Positions 40,301 to 47,861 of a stretch of DNA of 64,000 nucleotides are shown here, one piece after another. The number at the start of each line of letters is the position of its first letter. The stretch's first letter is position 1. Position numbers and translations under genes: made by a program. The stretch comes from Chloranthus sessilifolius (lineage: Eukaryota > Streptophyta > Magnoliopsida > Chloranthales > Chloranthaceae). The notes under the pieces are model-generated. The model was given only the letters and a program-made list of their open reading frames with translations. It was not told the DNA's origin and searched no databases. The stretch spans positions 12,849,001 through 12,913,000 of the forward strand of contig CM037589.1 of the NCBI GenBank assembly GCA_021018995.1. Reading direction: 5' to 3'.

Positions 40301-41746
40301 TTTGTTTCTCATGAGAACCAAAGATGAAGTTAGCTCGATTATTCCTATTTATCACTAGTGGGTCCAAACTCAATTCAACGTAGGTGTGAAGATCTTAAGA
40401 TCTGACAATGGGGGAGAGTGTTCCTCCCAATGTCTTCAATAACCAATCTTTCCTTCACAGAAGAATTGACATGTTCTCAAGGTTGCTTGATCCCTACTTC
40501 CTTGTATGAATGTTCCCAAGCGTTTATGAGGAGATGCTGTCCTTACCACTAGTTATCTCGTAAATTGATTGTCTACACCTGTTTTGAGCATGAATGCCCT
40601 TACAAAGTGGGTACTGGGTAGTCATTTCTATTCTGTCCCACTCCGTACCTTTTGTTGTCTTTGCTTTGCTCATGTTCCCTCTAGTCATCGGGATTAATTT
40701 TCCCCCAATGCTGTGCTTTGTATGTTCATTGGGTATCCACCATCACAGAAAGGGTACAAGTGTTATGACTTCTTCTGGGAAGTGTTTTGTTACACTGGAT
40801 ATTCCCTTTTTTGAGTCTACCCAATTTTATGCTGTGACAGGGGTTCTTAAGGTAGTGAGCAGCTAAGGACCCCATAGTTCTTGTTTGACTGAATGTGTGC
40901 TGTCTGGGCGCCTTTTAGGATGGCTGATTGTGTTTGTTTTGCCCTTTTAGGTTTTCTTTAGCTCTTTTGTTTCTTTTTACTTTTCTTTGTTCAGAAAAGG
41001 TTCTCACTATGCCATTTTTGATCTGCTATAATTTGTTTAATTAACAAAATTATGTCATTGCACCAATAAAAAAGAACTAACTGTGCTTTTGTGATTGTTG
41101 TGCAAATTATTGCCAATTATGTAGGCTAGACAGCAAGAAAGAAATCCCTTTTTGGTTTATTCTACTTCAAGTTTCTGTTATCCTCTGTAGCAGTCTGATA
41201 TATCTTCATCTTCTCGGTATCTATTTCATCTTCTCTGTATCTATGCATGCATGTGTTTTCCAATCCATTGACACAACTTCCATTTCTTTGTCGAGTGTGT
41301 GATCTGTGAGTTTCAGACATCGATGATCACTCTTACCGAATGTCTCTGATGTCAGTGCCGGATATACCAGTTGAATGCCTTACCCGCTTTATGTGCTCAT
41401 TAAGTGCACATTCATCCAGCTACTGGGTTTTCCATTTTTGTAATTAGTATTTCCAAAAGGGTACATCAGAATCATGTCATAGCTTGCTGTTTTAACTTCT
41501 TACATAACCTCTGTTTACGATGGAATAAGCCAAACATGCTTATCTTAGTTGTTTTTTTCAATGATATTAACATTATGGTGTGGTTGTGCATGCAAAGCAG
41601 TTAATCATCAAGTAGCCCATGTGAACTGTGGTCAGTGTCATACAACTCTTATGTATCCTTATGGAGAACGATCGGTCAAATGTGCAATATGTCATTACAT
41701 TACAACTGTTGGGGTAAGCGAAGTTTTGGGTTTTATCTCCCCACTC

Positions 41747-41791
<45 letters not shown>

Positions 41792-42207
41792 TATCTAATA
41801 TTTATTTGTTTCTACTTACGTATCTAATCTTTTATGCAGATGAATAATATGAGGGTTCCAATTCCTGTACATAGACCAAATGGAGCCATGCCCCCGCTCA
41901 TGTCCTCGACTTCATCGGTATCTTCTGAACTTCCCTATTTTCCAGCCTAAAAATAAGGCAATTTAGCACTGACATTCTATTTTGTCTTGTAGTCGCTGCC
42001 ACAGACCCACAGCCAAACTGTAGTTGTCGAGAACCCTATGTCTGTAGATGAGAGCGGTAAATTGGTAATTCTTCTAATTTCTTTGCCATCAATTTCGATT
42101 TCACTTCAACTCATGCGAAAAATCTAATTTACTGAACAAATGTCGCATCTCTTTTTACGATGTAGGTGAGCAATGTCGTAGTTGGAGTTACTACGGACAA
42201 GAAATGA
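7346..42207 (+). CDS. LSD1: LSD1-type zinc-finger protein (six coding exons, 176 aa)
   Basis: Exons 7346-7457, 36620-36733, 41601-41713, 41840-41917, 41993-42064 and 42166-42207 join in phase (531 nt) through GT-AG junctions. The protein has three LSD1 zinc fingers, each on its own exon: C7/C10/C25/C28, C46/C49/C64/C67 and C85/C88/C103/C106, with the signature LLMYP-RGA-xxVxCxxC. The tail carries [15 protein letters not shown] and ends [10 protein letters not shown], as in Arabidopsis LSD1. In that family LSD1 is a nucleo-cytoplasmic scaffold that restrains superoxide-driven cell death and binds bZIP10, catalases and metacaspase AMC1; function here is by homology. The start is the first ATG, two bases after the acceptor. 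Odd points: intron 1 of the coding part is 29.2 kb and the next is 4.9 kb, both filled with transposons, yet all junctions and the frame are intact, so the gene is probably functional. Finger 1 has Cys at position 24 where Arg is usual. Confidence 0.93.
7578..9187 (-). mobile_element. L1 LINE no. 1, 3' part (interrupted element)
   Basis: A T-tract at about 7578 marks the poly(A) end of a minus-strand LINE. The following 1.4 kb resembles the zinc-binding/3' part of ORF2 but is full of stops. The element continues after inserts at 10295-10419, 10951-11125 and 17335-18500, so it was split by a solo LTR, a short hAT-like repeat and a 6.2-kb hAT. The sequence order from low to high coordinates (3' end, post-RT, RT, pre-RT) supports one 5'-truncated element. 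Confidence 0.65.
8972..9186. repeat. Tandem duplication of a 106-bp unit
   Basis: Two nearly identical copies begin GTTATAGCAACACCCATCCC and end GAGCAAGGCAC. The second starts at 9078 and has a 3-bp insertion. It lies inside LINE no. 1, directly before a solo LTR, and is probably young given the identity. Confidence 0.85.
9193..10289 (-). mobile_element. Solo LTR (family I), minus sense
   Basis: It begins TGATGCGGGAAC and ends ACACATCA, flanked by the perfect 5-bp target duplication CATAC (9188-9192 and 10290-10294). It is the inverted, clearly homologous copy of 29645-30717. There is no internal region or second LTR, so this is a solo LTR from LTR-LTR recombination. Sense is inferred by homology with the plus-sense copy. 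Confidence 0.9.
10420..10950. mobile_element. Non-autonomous hAT-like element, TAGGGNTGTCAATGGGC ends
   Basis: The left end TAGGGTTGTCAATGGGCC and the right end CCCATTGACAGCCCTA are inverted copies, with GGCCCGG-rich subterminal words on both sides. It belongs with 53157-53500 and 57755-58252, which show 8-bp duplications. Here the flanks do not match exactly. It splits LINE no. 1. Confidence 0.7.
10951..11125 (-). pseudogene. LINE no. 1 ORF2, post-RT fragment
   Basis: The minus-strand translation reads [19 protein letters not shown] followed by LSLDGLP. This is the segment that follows the YADD-box core in plant L1 reverse transcriptase (compare LGLPLG context). It links the 3' part at 7.6-9.2 kb with the RT part beyond the hAT insertion. 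Confidence 0.6.
11636..12147. mobile_element. Short hAT (CGATACGTATCG family) nested in the 6.2-kb hAT
   Basis: It begins CAAGGATCAAAATATCGG and ends TTTTTTGACCCATG. ATTTTAAG flanks it (11628-11635 and 12149-12156, with one extra A on the right). Its centre is not the usual filler: the palindromes CGATTGTCTACACAATCG and GATTGTCTACACAGTCG alternate with A/T tracts between 11770 and 11940, forming several potential hairpins. Confidence 0.85.
12505..13290. repeat. Palindromic tandem array of ACACATGTGT and AATTGATGTGTCA words
   Basis: Nearly 800 bp consist of alternating words such as TGACACATCAATTACACATG, TGTCACATGTGTC and ACCCCATGACAC in both orientations, with small variations. Units are not of fixed length. 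It lies inside the 6.2-kb hAT between the nested copy and the transposase region. Strong self-complementarity makes this a likely hairpin-forming expansion. Confidence 0.9.
13794..16966 (+). pseudogene. hAT transposase (BED finger, DUF659, hATC), broken
   Basis: The reading begins at ATG 13794 with a BED-type finger (CKLCEKK after WQYG). A charged linker follows, with the frame recovered at 14047. Then come the DUF659 region ([54 protein letters not shown]) and, after probable introns near 15500-15620 and 15735-15820, the hATC dimerisation segment ([38 protein letters not shown]). The C-terminal tail is acidic and then aromatic, ending near 16966. Several stops (for example after MADYLF at 14803 and after CERN) and frame breaks show it is dead. 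Family knowledge: this enzyme cuts and pastes elements with 8-bp duplications, which are seen around its relatives here. Confidence 0.85.
17335..18500 (-). pseudogene. LINE no. 1 ORF2, reverse-transcriptase part
   Basis: Minus-strand translation gives the RT block [20 protein letters not shown] then [14 protein letters not shown] (17245-17511 is shared with the hAT end). Further 5' is the pre-RT segment [20 protein letters not shown] and [12 protein letters not shown] (18011-18319). There are many stops. The element stops near 18500 without endonuclease or ORF1, so it is 5' truncated. Confidence 0.75.
18970..22720 (-). pseudogene. LINE no. 2 ORF2: endonuclease, reverse transcriptase, zinc-binding domain
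   Basis: The endonuclease start is seen as [19 protein letters not shown] near 22700. The RT runs from about 21560 ([60 protein letters not shown]) through [13 protein letters not shown]. The active-site box is YAND (near 20830) instead of YADD, which would inactivate it. After the inserted hAT comes [20 protein letters not shown] and the finger [18 protein letters not shown] (19187-19588). The final block is [18 protein letters not shown], stopping at 18992 or 18970 depending on frame. Confidence 0.9.
20029..20257. mobile_element. 229-bp non-autonomous hAT (CGATACGTATCG family)
   Basis: It begins CATGGATCAAAATATCG and ends CGATATTTTAACCCATG, with the perfect 8-bp duplication CTCCAAAC at 20021-20028 and 20258-20265. 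Almost the whole body is made of CGATACGTATCG, GTATCGAACGATAC and ATTGAATGTATCG words. It interrupts LINE no. 2 ORF2, which reads through in frame once it is removed. Confidence 0.95.
22951..25208 (-). pseudogene. LINE no. 2 ORF1 with an N-terminal RanBP2-like finger
   Basis: The 5'-most frame (25208-24984) starts [20 protein letters not shown] and continues [13 protein letters not shown], fitting the RanBP2 finger pattern W-x-C-x2-C-x3-N-x6-C-x2-C except that the last Cys is Arg. Further on, in shifted frames, come a DUF4283-like region ([35 protein letters not shown], about 24519-24019) and a low-complexity tail to 22951. ORF1 proteins of plant L1s bind RNA; a RanBP2 finger also commonly binds RNA. 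Frame shifts and stops are present. Confidence 0.65.
25391..26551 (+). pseudogene. Decayed LINE-like sequence, host of LINE no. 2
   Basis: The region flanks LINE no. 2 and ends at the 5-bp duplication of a solo LTR. Words such as [15 protein letters not shown] (near 26100) resemble the linker between endonuclease and RT in L1 ORF2, and an [17 protein letters not shown]-type RNase H-like segment appears near 26300. There is no long open frame. The assignment is tentative. Confidence 0.35.
26557..27527 (-). mobile_element. Solo LTR (family II) with TCGATCGATCGA array
   Basis: It begins TGACGCAGGACAAGACCCTA and ends GGTCCCCGTCA, with the perfect 5-bp duplication GTTGT (26552-26556 and 27528-27532). 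Minus sense is inferred from a TATATAAGG box (27139-27147 on the minus strand). About 100 bp upstream of that box, at 27247-27403, stand several TCGATCGATCGA palindromes. It shares ends and many internal blocks with 34840-35944, which has a different palindrome at this place. Confidence 0.92.
27819..27957 (+). other. Unassigned small frame behind a good splice acceptor
   Basis: After ATTTTCTAG comes GAAG and an ATG opening a 41-codon frame ([20 protein letters not shown], then [16 protein letters not shown]). It has coding-like composition and closes just before the 8-bp duplication of a short hAT. I do not recognise the family. It could be a captured gene fragment or an alternative exon within the long LSD1 intron. 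Confidence 0.25.
27960..28144. mobile_element. 185-bp non-autonomous hAT (CCGAAATTTCGG family)
   Basis: It begins CAAGGATAAAAATTTTGGG and ends CCGAAATTTTGATCCTTG, with the perfect 8-bp duplication CCTCTGAT (27952-27959 and 28145-28152). The body is filled with CGAAATTTCGG and CCGAAAC words. The outer ends match the CGATACGTATCG family; the internal word differs. Confidence 0.95.
28153..29639. other. Intronic stretch without recognised features
   Basis: The region is AT-rich, with short frames only, and lies between a short hAT and a solo LTR within LSD1 intron sequence. A 71-codon frame at 28152-28367 has no recognisable family. Confidence 0.3.
29645..30717 (+). mobile_element. Solo LTR (family I), plus sense
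   Basis: It begins TGATGCGAATTTTAG and ends TCCCGCATCA, with the perfect 5-bp duplication CCATC (29640-29644 and 30718-30722). It is the inverted homologue of 9193-10289. A TTTATTTAAAGG box near 30165, followed by a pyrimidine-rich region, suggests plus sense. Confidence 0.92.
31195..31964. mobile_element. hAT-like element with GCGATCGC/CGCTTAAGCG subterminal words
   Basis: It begins CATAGTTGTCATAAG and ends CATTTGACAACAATG, which are inverted matches. The flanks CTCGCGAG and CTCGGAAG agree at six of eight positions, consistent with a decayed 8-bp duplication. Subterminal words ATCGCTTCAGCGG, TTATGCGAT and ATCGCTTAAGCG crowd both ends. The centre (31555-31740) translates as [20 protein letters not shown] followed by an acidic run, like the N-terminal part of hAT proteins. 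Confidence 0.65.
32390..33075 (-). mobile_element. 5'-truncated L1 LINE no. 3 (zinc-binding domain and 3' end)
   Basis: The T-tract at 32391 is the poly(A) end. Minus-strand translation gives [20 protein letters not shown], the finger CVMCL with VAHLFLHCP, and [15 protein letters not shown], the standard end of plant L1 ORF2 as also found in LINE no. 2. It is broken by a stop and lacks everything upstream. Confidence 0.8.
33238..33960. repeat. Dispersed low-copy repeat with GGGAGTTGCAGAG words
   Basis: Segments containing CCTTGGGAGTTGCAGAG, TTGTTGCTAAAAA, TTTGTATTTAGTGTCTGAT and GTACACCA recur in 33725-33960, 34640-34835 and 35945-36140. The last two are the halves of one copy split by a solo LTR. 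No protein is recognisable, although one frame (33261-33722) is open for 153 codons; I treat that frame as chance. Confidence 0.45.
34290..34490. repeat. Imperfect inverted repeat, MITE-like
   Basis: AATGAGTAGACTGCTCATTC and TAGATAATGAGTGCGTGATG on the left are mirrored by GCCATGCACTCATTGTCTA and TGGTCCACTTATGGTAGATA on the right, with GTGTGAGCC/GGTTCACAC inside. No target duplication could be assigned. Confidence 0.45.
34840..35944 (-). mobile_element. Solo LTR (family II) with TCGCTCGAGCGA array
   Basis: It begins TGACGCGGGATAACGACCCT and ends GGCGTCCCCGTCA, with the perfect 5-bp duplication CCCAT (34835-34839 and 35945-35949). Minus-sense TATA is CTATAAAG (35482-35489). From about 35610 to 35817, just upstream of that box, lie at least six TCGCTCGAGCGA-type palindromes. 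It was inserted into a dispersed repeat whose halves match elsewhere. Confidence 0.92.
37913..38110. mobile_element. 198-bp non-autonomous hAT (CGATACGTATCG family)
   Basis: It begins CATGGGTCAAAATATCG. The perfect 8-bp duplication GTTTGAAG flanks it (37905-37912 and 38111-38118). The right end has lost the usual ATTTTGACC; it reads GTGTTATTTGAAGCATG and a related GTGTTATTTGGAGCAT stands just before it, so the terminus was rearranged. Confidence 0.88.
39199..39406. mobile_element. 208-bp non-autonomous hAT (CGATACGTATCG family)
   Basis: It begins CATGGATCAAAATATCG and ends GAGATTTTGACCCATG. The 8-bp flanks TGCCTAGG (39191-39198) and TGCCCAGG (39407-39414) differ at one base. Internal words are CGATACGATA, CGATACGTATCG and GTATCATCC. 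It sits in the copia gag-protease region. Confidence 0.92.
39544..39685. mobile_element. 142-bp non-autonomous hAT (CCGAAATTTCGG family)
   Basis: It begins CAAGGATCAAAATTTCGG and ends ATATTTTGATCCTTG, with the perfect 8-bp duplication GTTGATTC (39536-39543 and 39686-39693). It is built of GACCGAAATTTCGG words. It lies 137 bp from the other-family copy at 39199-39406, inside the same copia protease region. Confidence 0.95.
41748..41788. repeat. (TC)n microsatellite in LSD1 intron
   Basis: An uninterrupted CT dinucleotide run sits in the short intron between the third and fourth coding exons. Only its length is notable; the acceptor at 41839 is intact. Confidence 0.9.
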
Positions 42208-42405
42208 CGTGAATGCCCGTCTGATCGTGCTTCCTGTATGATACATGTGGTGACGTTTATTATTGACTTACTGTAAGTTACAAGAATTTGAAAATGGTAT
42301 TTCTATCTTTTTGAGACTTTTTATCAGTGTTTTAGAAAATGACCAACATGAAGGGAATCGTATTTTAAGAGAGAATTTTAGTTCTGTTGCTGGGAAACTT
42401 CATTA

Positions 42406-42411
42406 AATAAA
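42406..42411 (+). terminator. Candidate poly(A) signal of LSD1
   Basis: AATAAA stands 199 bp after the LSD1 stop codon in an A/T-rich setting, the first canonical signal downstream. It sets a likely transcript end near 42430. Confidence 0.4.
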
Positions 42412-42639
42412 TAAGTGGGCAGGGTTTTATGTATCTCGTATGTTTTCTCATGTGATGGAAGGCGCAAGCTTGGCGCACACCCATTTTTTCTCTTGGTGCA
42501 CACGATTTAATGAATTTTCTTATATTCCCCAACGAAAGTTACTAGATTGAGCTCTTTCCCACCTCTAAATCCTCCCACTGTGCTACCTCAACGGAGGTAC
42601 AAAATTAAGCACCTCTGTGCCTCGCTTGGCCTGCCCAAT

Positions 42640-43240
42640 TTCACCCTGTGTCCGACACTAGTTTTTCGCACGCGACAGTAGCATGCAGTGCTATATAATG
42701 TCTCATTCCATACATGTCTTGCCGACATATTGAACAAAACCCGCTATCTTGTGTGGCCCACGCGACATCTTGGTGCCATGAGGGCACACGATGCGGTGTT
42801 AAAAAGGCATGCATCATCCTGGTGCAACGATGGACCTGACATAGTGCCAAATGGGCATAAAGCACGGTGCGATATGGTGTCATGAGACACGTGATATGGT
42901 GCTAAGAGGGCACGCGATGTTCAGGTGCCATGAAGGCACGTGATGCGGTGCCAAGACGGCACGCGATGCTGTGTCAAGAGGACACGCGACATCCAGGTGC
43001 TATGAGGCACGTGATGCGGTATCATGACGGTACGTGATGTGATGTCAAGAGGATACGCGATATCCAAGTGTCATAAGACACGTGAGGCGGTGCTATGACG
43101 GCACGCGATGTGATGTCAAGAGGGCACGTGATATCTAGCTTGTATGGCAGGTGATGTGGACCCAAGAGGGCACGCGCTATGAGACTATGAGGGCCTTGCG
43201 ACATAATCACAATACGAACGCGATATGGTCGCGACACTCA
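42640..43240. repeat. Minisatellite of ~71-bp units rich in CACGTG and CACGCGAT
   Basis: Units of the kind CAGGTGCCATGAGGCACGTG, GATGCGGTGCCAAGACGGC and ACGCGATGTGATGTCAAGAG repeat about three times with a 71-72-bp period from 42913, with shorter, looser versions before and after. GC content is far above the surroundings, and CG dinucleotides are frequent. It starts about 430 bp after the LSD1 stop codon. Confidence 0.8.
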
Positions 43241-44744
43241 AAAGCTGAAAAGTGGAATAAAATGCACCACAAATCACTGATGCATTCGGAGTAAACAATA
43301 CAATAGTAGATTTTGATTCAGGTTTTGGAAATGATGCTAAAGCATTATGTAGCAATCCAGATTTTCCAGAGATAATTAATTAATCAAGCTACCAAAATCT
43401 GGTTCTAAGCCTGATTATATGAAGAGAAAAGGTCAGCTGGCTTGAATCTGGTCTGAGTTTGGGCCCAAATAATAAATCTGAGCCGGGAAACACTCGGAGA
43501 AGTTGGCCCGTTGGTTGACTCGACCCTTTTGCCTCATGGTCAAATCTCAACAGATACACAACTGCTTTATCCCTGGTCGTCAACTATTATAATAGAATTT
43601 GATTCTCCCCCTATGTTCTCTCTCTACTTTGAAATCCCTCTATTGTTTTTTGTCTCTTTAGTAAAGATACGATGTTGCATGAGGAATAATAAAAGTGATT
43701 TTGGGGCTTTTTTTGGGGATCTGTTGCATGAAGAATAATAAAAGTGATTGTCTGATGGTAAGATTATGGTATCAAGATCCATTATGAAAGCTTATGGGTG
43801 AAAAACGATTTCCATCATTTGATTTCAAGCCGTCAAAGGGTTCCTTGGGTTTCTGATGTCGGTGGGGACAAATGTACCATATATCGATTTTTAAATGGAA
43901 AAAATGGAAGTCGTGGAAATCAAGATTCTCTCTCAAGTCTTATCCAATGGTTCTAGAGTAGCTAATCTATAGACAAATGATAGATCATATATTGAAGGGC
44001 AATTTGCTAAAAAATCACTCATTATGAGATTTTAATTATCTGATCTGTACATTCTAATATCAGCATTTGTTCTTATTTTCCAACGGCTAATATTAAAGTT
44101 CACCAAAGATGAATCCCATCCACTTTGTACATACAATTTTTTGGCTTACACTTGTTTCAATGATGGATTACTAATTGGACAATTTAGATTGTTCACATAT
44201 ATGTGCCACTTACATCACACTTTAATGTTGTAATGTCAAAAGTCTAAACTAATGGTATTCGATCATTTAAGCACCATATTGATGTTTAAATTCATACGGA
44301 CTATATTCTCCAACTTAAAAAAAAAAAGAATAAAATTACAACTATTTGCAACTTTTTTAAAAAGTTGTGAATTTCAAGAATTATTCACTAATTTCCCAAA
44401 ATTTTCCAGAATTTGAAAATTTCTTTATTTTTCATTCCTTTTTCTAATTTTTATACTTTTAAATTATATATTTTTAGTATATTTCTTTTTCAATTTCTAG
44501 AATTTTGACCCTTATTTTTTCCCAAAGTTGGCAAAATTTGCCGGATTTATCTAAGCTGATTGATTCCCAACCCCCCCGACTCGGTGACTTTATTTAAAAA
44601 TGGGTCAGGAGCCATTACCGTAAATATAATATGTAACATAGTCTTACGATATATTACTATAACAAGTGATATTTTGGTTATAGAAACCAGTATCTTATGA
44701 TCTCACCCTGTACCTATCTACCTCAAACCCAACTTTCTTTCTTA

Positions 44745-44798
<54 letters not shown>

Positions 44799-45120
44799 TG
44801 GGAAGAATTCTAGTTACCAACTTTAATCAAACACCAGCTTTCCTTCTTTTGATACGATTCCCTATAAGTCTAGTTACTAAATTTAACCGGAAGATTTTGC
44901 TCATATAATAGTATATATAGATGTTTGTAAATTTGTTTACAAATAAATCTAATCTAATTAGTTATTGTAAATTTATTTCCATTTATATTTCTGGAAATAA
45001 TTAAATTAAAAAATTGAGGGTTTAGTTGTATAAAAAAAATACAAGGTTAGAGGACCTAGGAGCTCATTAAGCGTAGGCTGATTTCTGTCTTTAGTTTGTA
45101 TCTGAGTCTCCTCTTTCTTT
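43241..45120. other. Intergenic, AT-rich, with MITE remnants
   Basis: 43740-43842 is a half copy of the GATCTCCATCAT foldback family (ACGATTTCCATCATTTGATT then CCGTCAAAGG). 44080-44295 matches 46590-46790 (TTGGACAATTTAGATTG, then GATCATTTAA and TGATGTTTAAAT), a second dispersed family. 44746-44795 is (AT)n. No gene is recognised. Confidence 0.5.
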
Positions 45121-45384
45121 AAAATGTCTATTGCCGCCTTCTCTTCTATATCTTTGACCATCTTTCTCATGGTGTTCTTTGCTTATTCTGCGACGTTTTG
45201 GTGGTTCGTTTCTGAACTTACCACTTTTGCCATCTTATCTGCTGTTTCTTTCTCTAACGACACTATGGCTTTCACTATCATTCTCTTTCTCTATACCTCT
45301 CCATCAAGCTGGATGATCAATATGATCATGGCCTACTTGTTAATCTGCTCGAATATGGTTTACTCTTCTGTAACAGAGGTTTCT

Positions 45385-46141
45385 TCAAGCAAAGCAGGTG
45401 ATGAAATCCACGACGACACTCTGAAATTTTCATCCCCTGCTCTCTTGAAAACTAGTGCCCAACAAGTCATGAAGCAAGAGTATGCAAAAATTGCAGAAGA
45501 AGCTGTTTCAGGTAATAAATTTTCCCCATCCAGTCTTCTTTCTTCATCTCTTTCATGGATAATTAGATTAAAACATGAGCATCTCTGATAAATCGGTGCA
45601 TCCAATTTAAAACCAATTGGTATGTGTTGGTGGGATTAAGCCAAATCACGTGGGCAATTGAACCGAGTGACATGGAGTGGAGAAGGGTATGCTTTGATAC
45701 CAATTGGCATTGAGTGGAGTGCCCAAGATATTATAAGGGGAGAGATAAGGCTATAATTTCTACAATGTGAGACTAAACTTCAACAGTCTCTTTCTAATTA
45801 TGTATTTAAATTTTGAAAAACTAGGGTGGGAAAAAGCAGAGACCCAAGTTGGGGATTTGAAGCAGCAGCTCGACGCAGCATCAAAGAAGAGCTCTGCCCT
45901 TGAAGCTCGAGTGAGCGAACTTGATGATGGCCTTAAGGAATGCGTCAGGCAGCTCTACCGATCAAGAGAAGAGCAAAATCAGAAGGTCATTAAAAACTCA
46001 AGAAAATGGGAATCGGTCACGATTGAGTTTGAGAGATTGCATGGAATTATAGGTTTGTTAGAGATGGAACTTGAAATAGAGCGATGTCGGAATTTGGAGC
46101 TTGAGAGATTGAACAAGAAACGAGAAATTGAGGTTTGGTAA
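45385..46141 (+). pseudogene. Fragment of a filament-like plant protein (FPP, DUF869) gene
   Basis: Two exon-like blocks (to 45511 and 45825-46141) join in phase through a GT-AG intron into QEYAKIAEEAVSG then [40 protein letters not shown] and [11 protein letters not shown]. This is the hallmark N-terminal coiled coil of FPPs ([25 protein letters not shown]), long coiled-coil proteins of plants. The expected start is missing: upstream (45124-45380) the same frame is hydrophobic, while the opposite strand reads like charged coiled coil. After 46141 the frame stops and no further exon is recognisable. It is probably a truncated duplicate or captured piece; a degenerate real gene cannot be excluded. 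Confidence 0.7.
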
Positions 46142-46589
46142 GCGGTTACCACCTCTGAGCACTCTTTGTTGAGTGTCTCATTCTTTTAAACAAGACCTGT
46201 TTATTATATCTTATTAATATCGATTACTGTACAAATGTTTTTTTTTTTTTTTTTATGAATAAGATTACTGTACAAATGTTAATTAGATATATAAAGGCCT
46301 TAATTTATAATACATTTTACTTAATTGTAAATATTTTATTTCATTGTTAAATGATCAATTCTCTTTCTTTTTTCTAATTTTCTATTTTAATGTTTTTCAG
46401 CCAAAATTTAAACACCAAACTTCATTTTAAATAAACTTACACTATCAATGGTTTAAGATGTGGATGATCTTTAACTATCAAAGTGATAGATTATATTAAA
46501 GAGCAAAAGAGCCAAAAAAAATGTGTTTTAGAGAGATTTAAACCATCATATCTATGAATTATAATATCATCTGGTATTTTTAGGGTAAG

Positions 46590-46790
46590 TGGCTGATATT
46601 AAAGTTCGTCAATGGGATGGTTGCGACAGATTGCCACTTGGACAATTTAGATTGATCACAATGTGCGTCACATGACATAATGATAAATTACATTTCAAAT
46701 GGTGTGCAATAAAAATTCTAATTTAATAGTGCAAGATCATTTAAATCCTATTTGATGTTTAAATGCCCCATATATTAGTTTTTAAAGCAA
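46590..46790. repeat. Dispersed MITE-like repeat, second copy
   Basis: It shares TTGGACAATTTAGATTG, GATCATTTAA and TTTGATGTTTAAAT in the same order and spacing with 44080-44295. No terminal inverted repeats could be fixed. Confidence 0.45.
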
Positions 46791-47861
46791 TCATCCGACT
46801 TCAAATAGTTCAAGAAAAAATGGCTTTTTCTTTTTTCCAATGCATGGTTTAACCTAAAACAACATCCGTTTTGGCTAATCAATCAACATAGACGTAATTT
46901 TTTTTAAAAAATAATTTTTAAAATTTTTGCACTTCATTTAATGAGTTAAAGATAGGGTAACGCCCCCTTAATATGGTGCATTAATTTTGGCCCCAAATTG
47001 TTTAGGTGGCATCCCATGGTTGCTGGGCATGTTGCCGTAGCACCTGATCTCTGTGTGAATGGCACGTGGAGCCACACAAGGATGGGCATGCTTTTCTAAA
47101 ATTAGAAAAAGGCCCTTCTATAATTGTGTTCGTGTAGGCTTTGTAATTAATTCCCCTATTACTAAGCTTAGTGAAGGGTTACGAGGCTTCAAATTCCAGC
47201 TTACCGATTAATGTTTAGAATAAAAAGAAATAAGTTCAAAAAAAAAGGAAGGAAAAAGGCCTCAATGCGAAGACAAATAACCTGTAAATCTTGGTTAAAG
47301 TGCCATTATATATTTGCCCTGTCGTTCTTTGGAAAGTTGAAAAAGATATCATACATAATTCAACACAAAACAGAGTGTTAGCAACCAACCTAAATCATCA
47401 TCAACTGGTCACTACTAGAGCATCATTTCATTAGTCAATAAAGAAGAAAAAAAAAAAACACATGGTGCACCCACATCAGCAATCGCTGTGACAGGTAGAC
47501 GAGATGCCAAGGAAGACCCATGAGAGTTTAGATGTTGAGAATTGAGATAGGAAGGGAGTAGTTGTTGAGGCAGCAAAGCCAGCTGCTAAGCTTTAGCCTA
47601 ACTGATCTTCTAACTCTGCATTATTTTTTATTTATTTGATTAACGTTTCATTCATTTCCTTTTTTTTTATTTTTTCTAATTAAAATTACCATTGGTATTT
47701 CAGTGGCTTTGTCCAAGAAAAAGTCACAAACTTTCAAAGTTCAACGATAAATTAATGCACTCTGAATTAGAGCATACATATAATACATATTGATAGATAA
47801 TAAATTTAACAACAATATTTTTGCTCGGGGACGATGCTCATCTCACAATAAACATACATAG
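46791..47861. other. Intergenic stretch without recognised features
   Basis: The region is AT-rich, with only short frames and A-tracts. I see no gene, RNA or defined repeat. Confidence 0.3.

Larger units (their letters stand above)
36868..40915 (+). mobile_element. Truncated Ty1/copia retrotransposon in LSD1 intron
   Basis: The 5' LTR (36868-37088, TGTTAG ... ATTCA) is followed by the primer-binding site TGGTATCAAAGC (37092-37103). Then, with many stops, come gag ([33 protein letters not shown]; zinc knuckle [14 protein letters not shown] near 38975), protease ([20 protein letters not shown] near 39482), and integrase ([29 protein letters not shown] near 40393; [17 protein letters not shown] near 40785). 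RT, RNase H and the 3' LTR are missing. Three short hATs (37913, 39199, 39544) interrupt it. Confidence 0.88.

Noticed and set aside
45124-45380. Multi-pass membrane protein
   Set aside because: The hydrophobic frame is joined to FPP coiled coil and its antisense is charged, so hydrophobicity is probably a by-product of reversed coiled-coil DNA.
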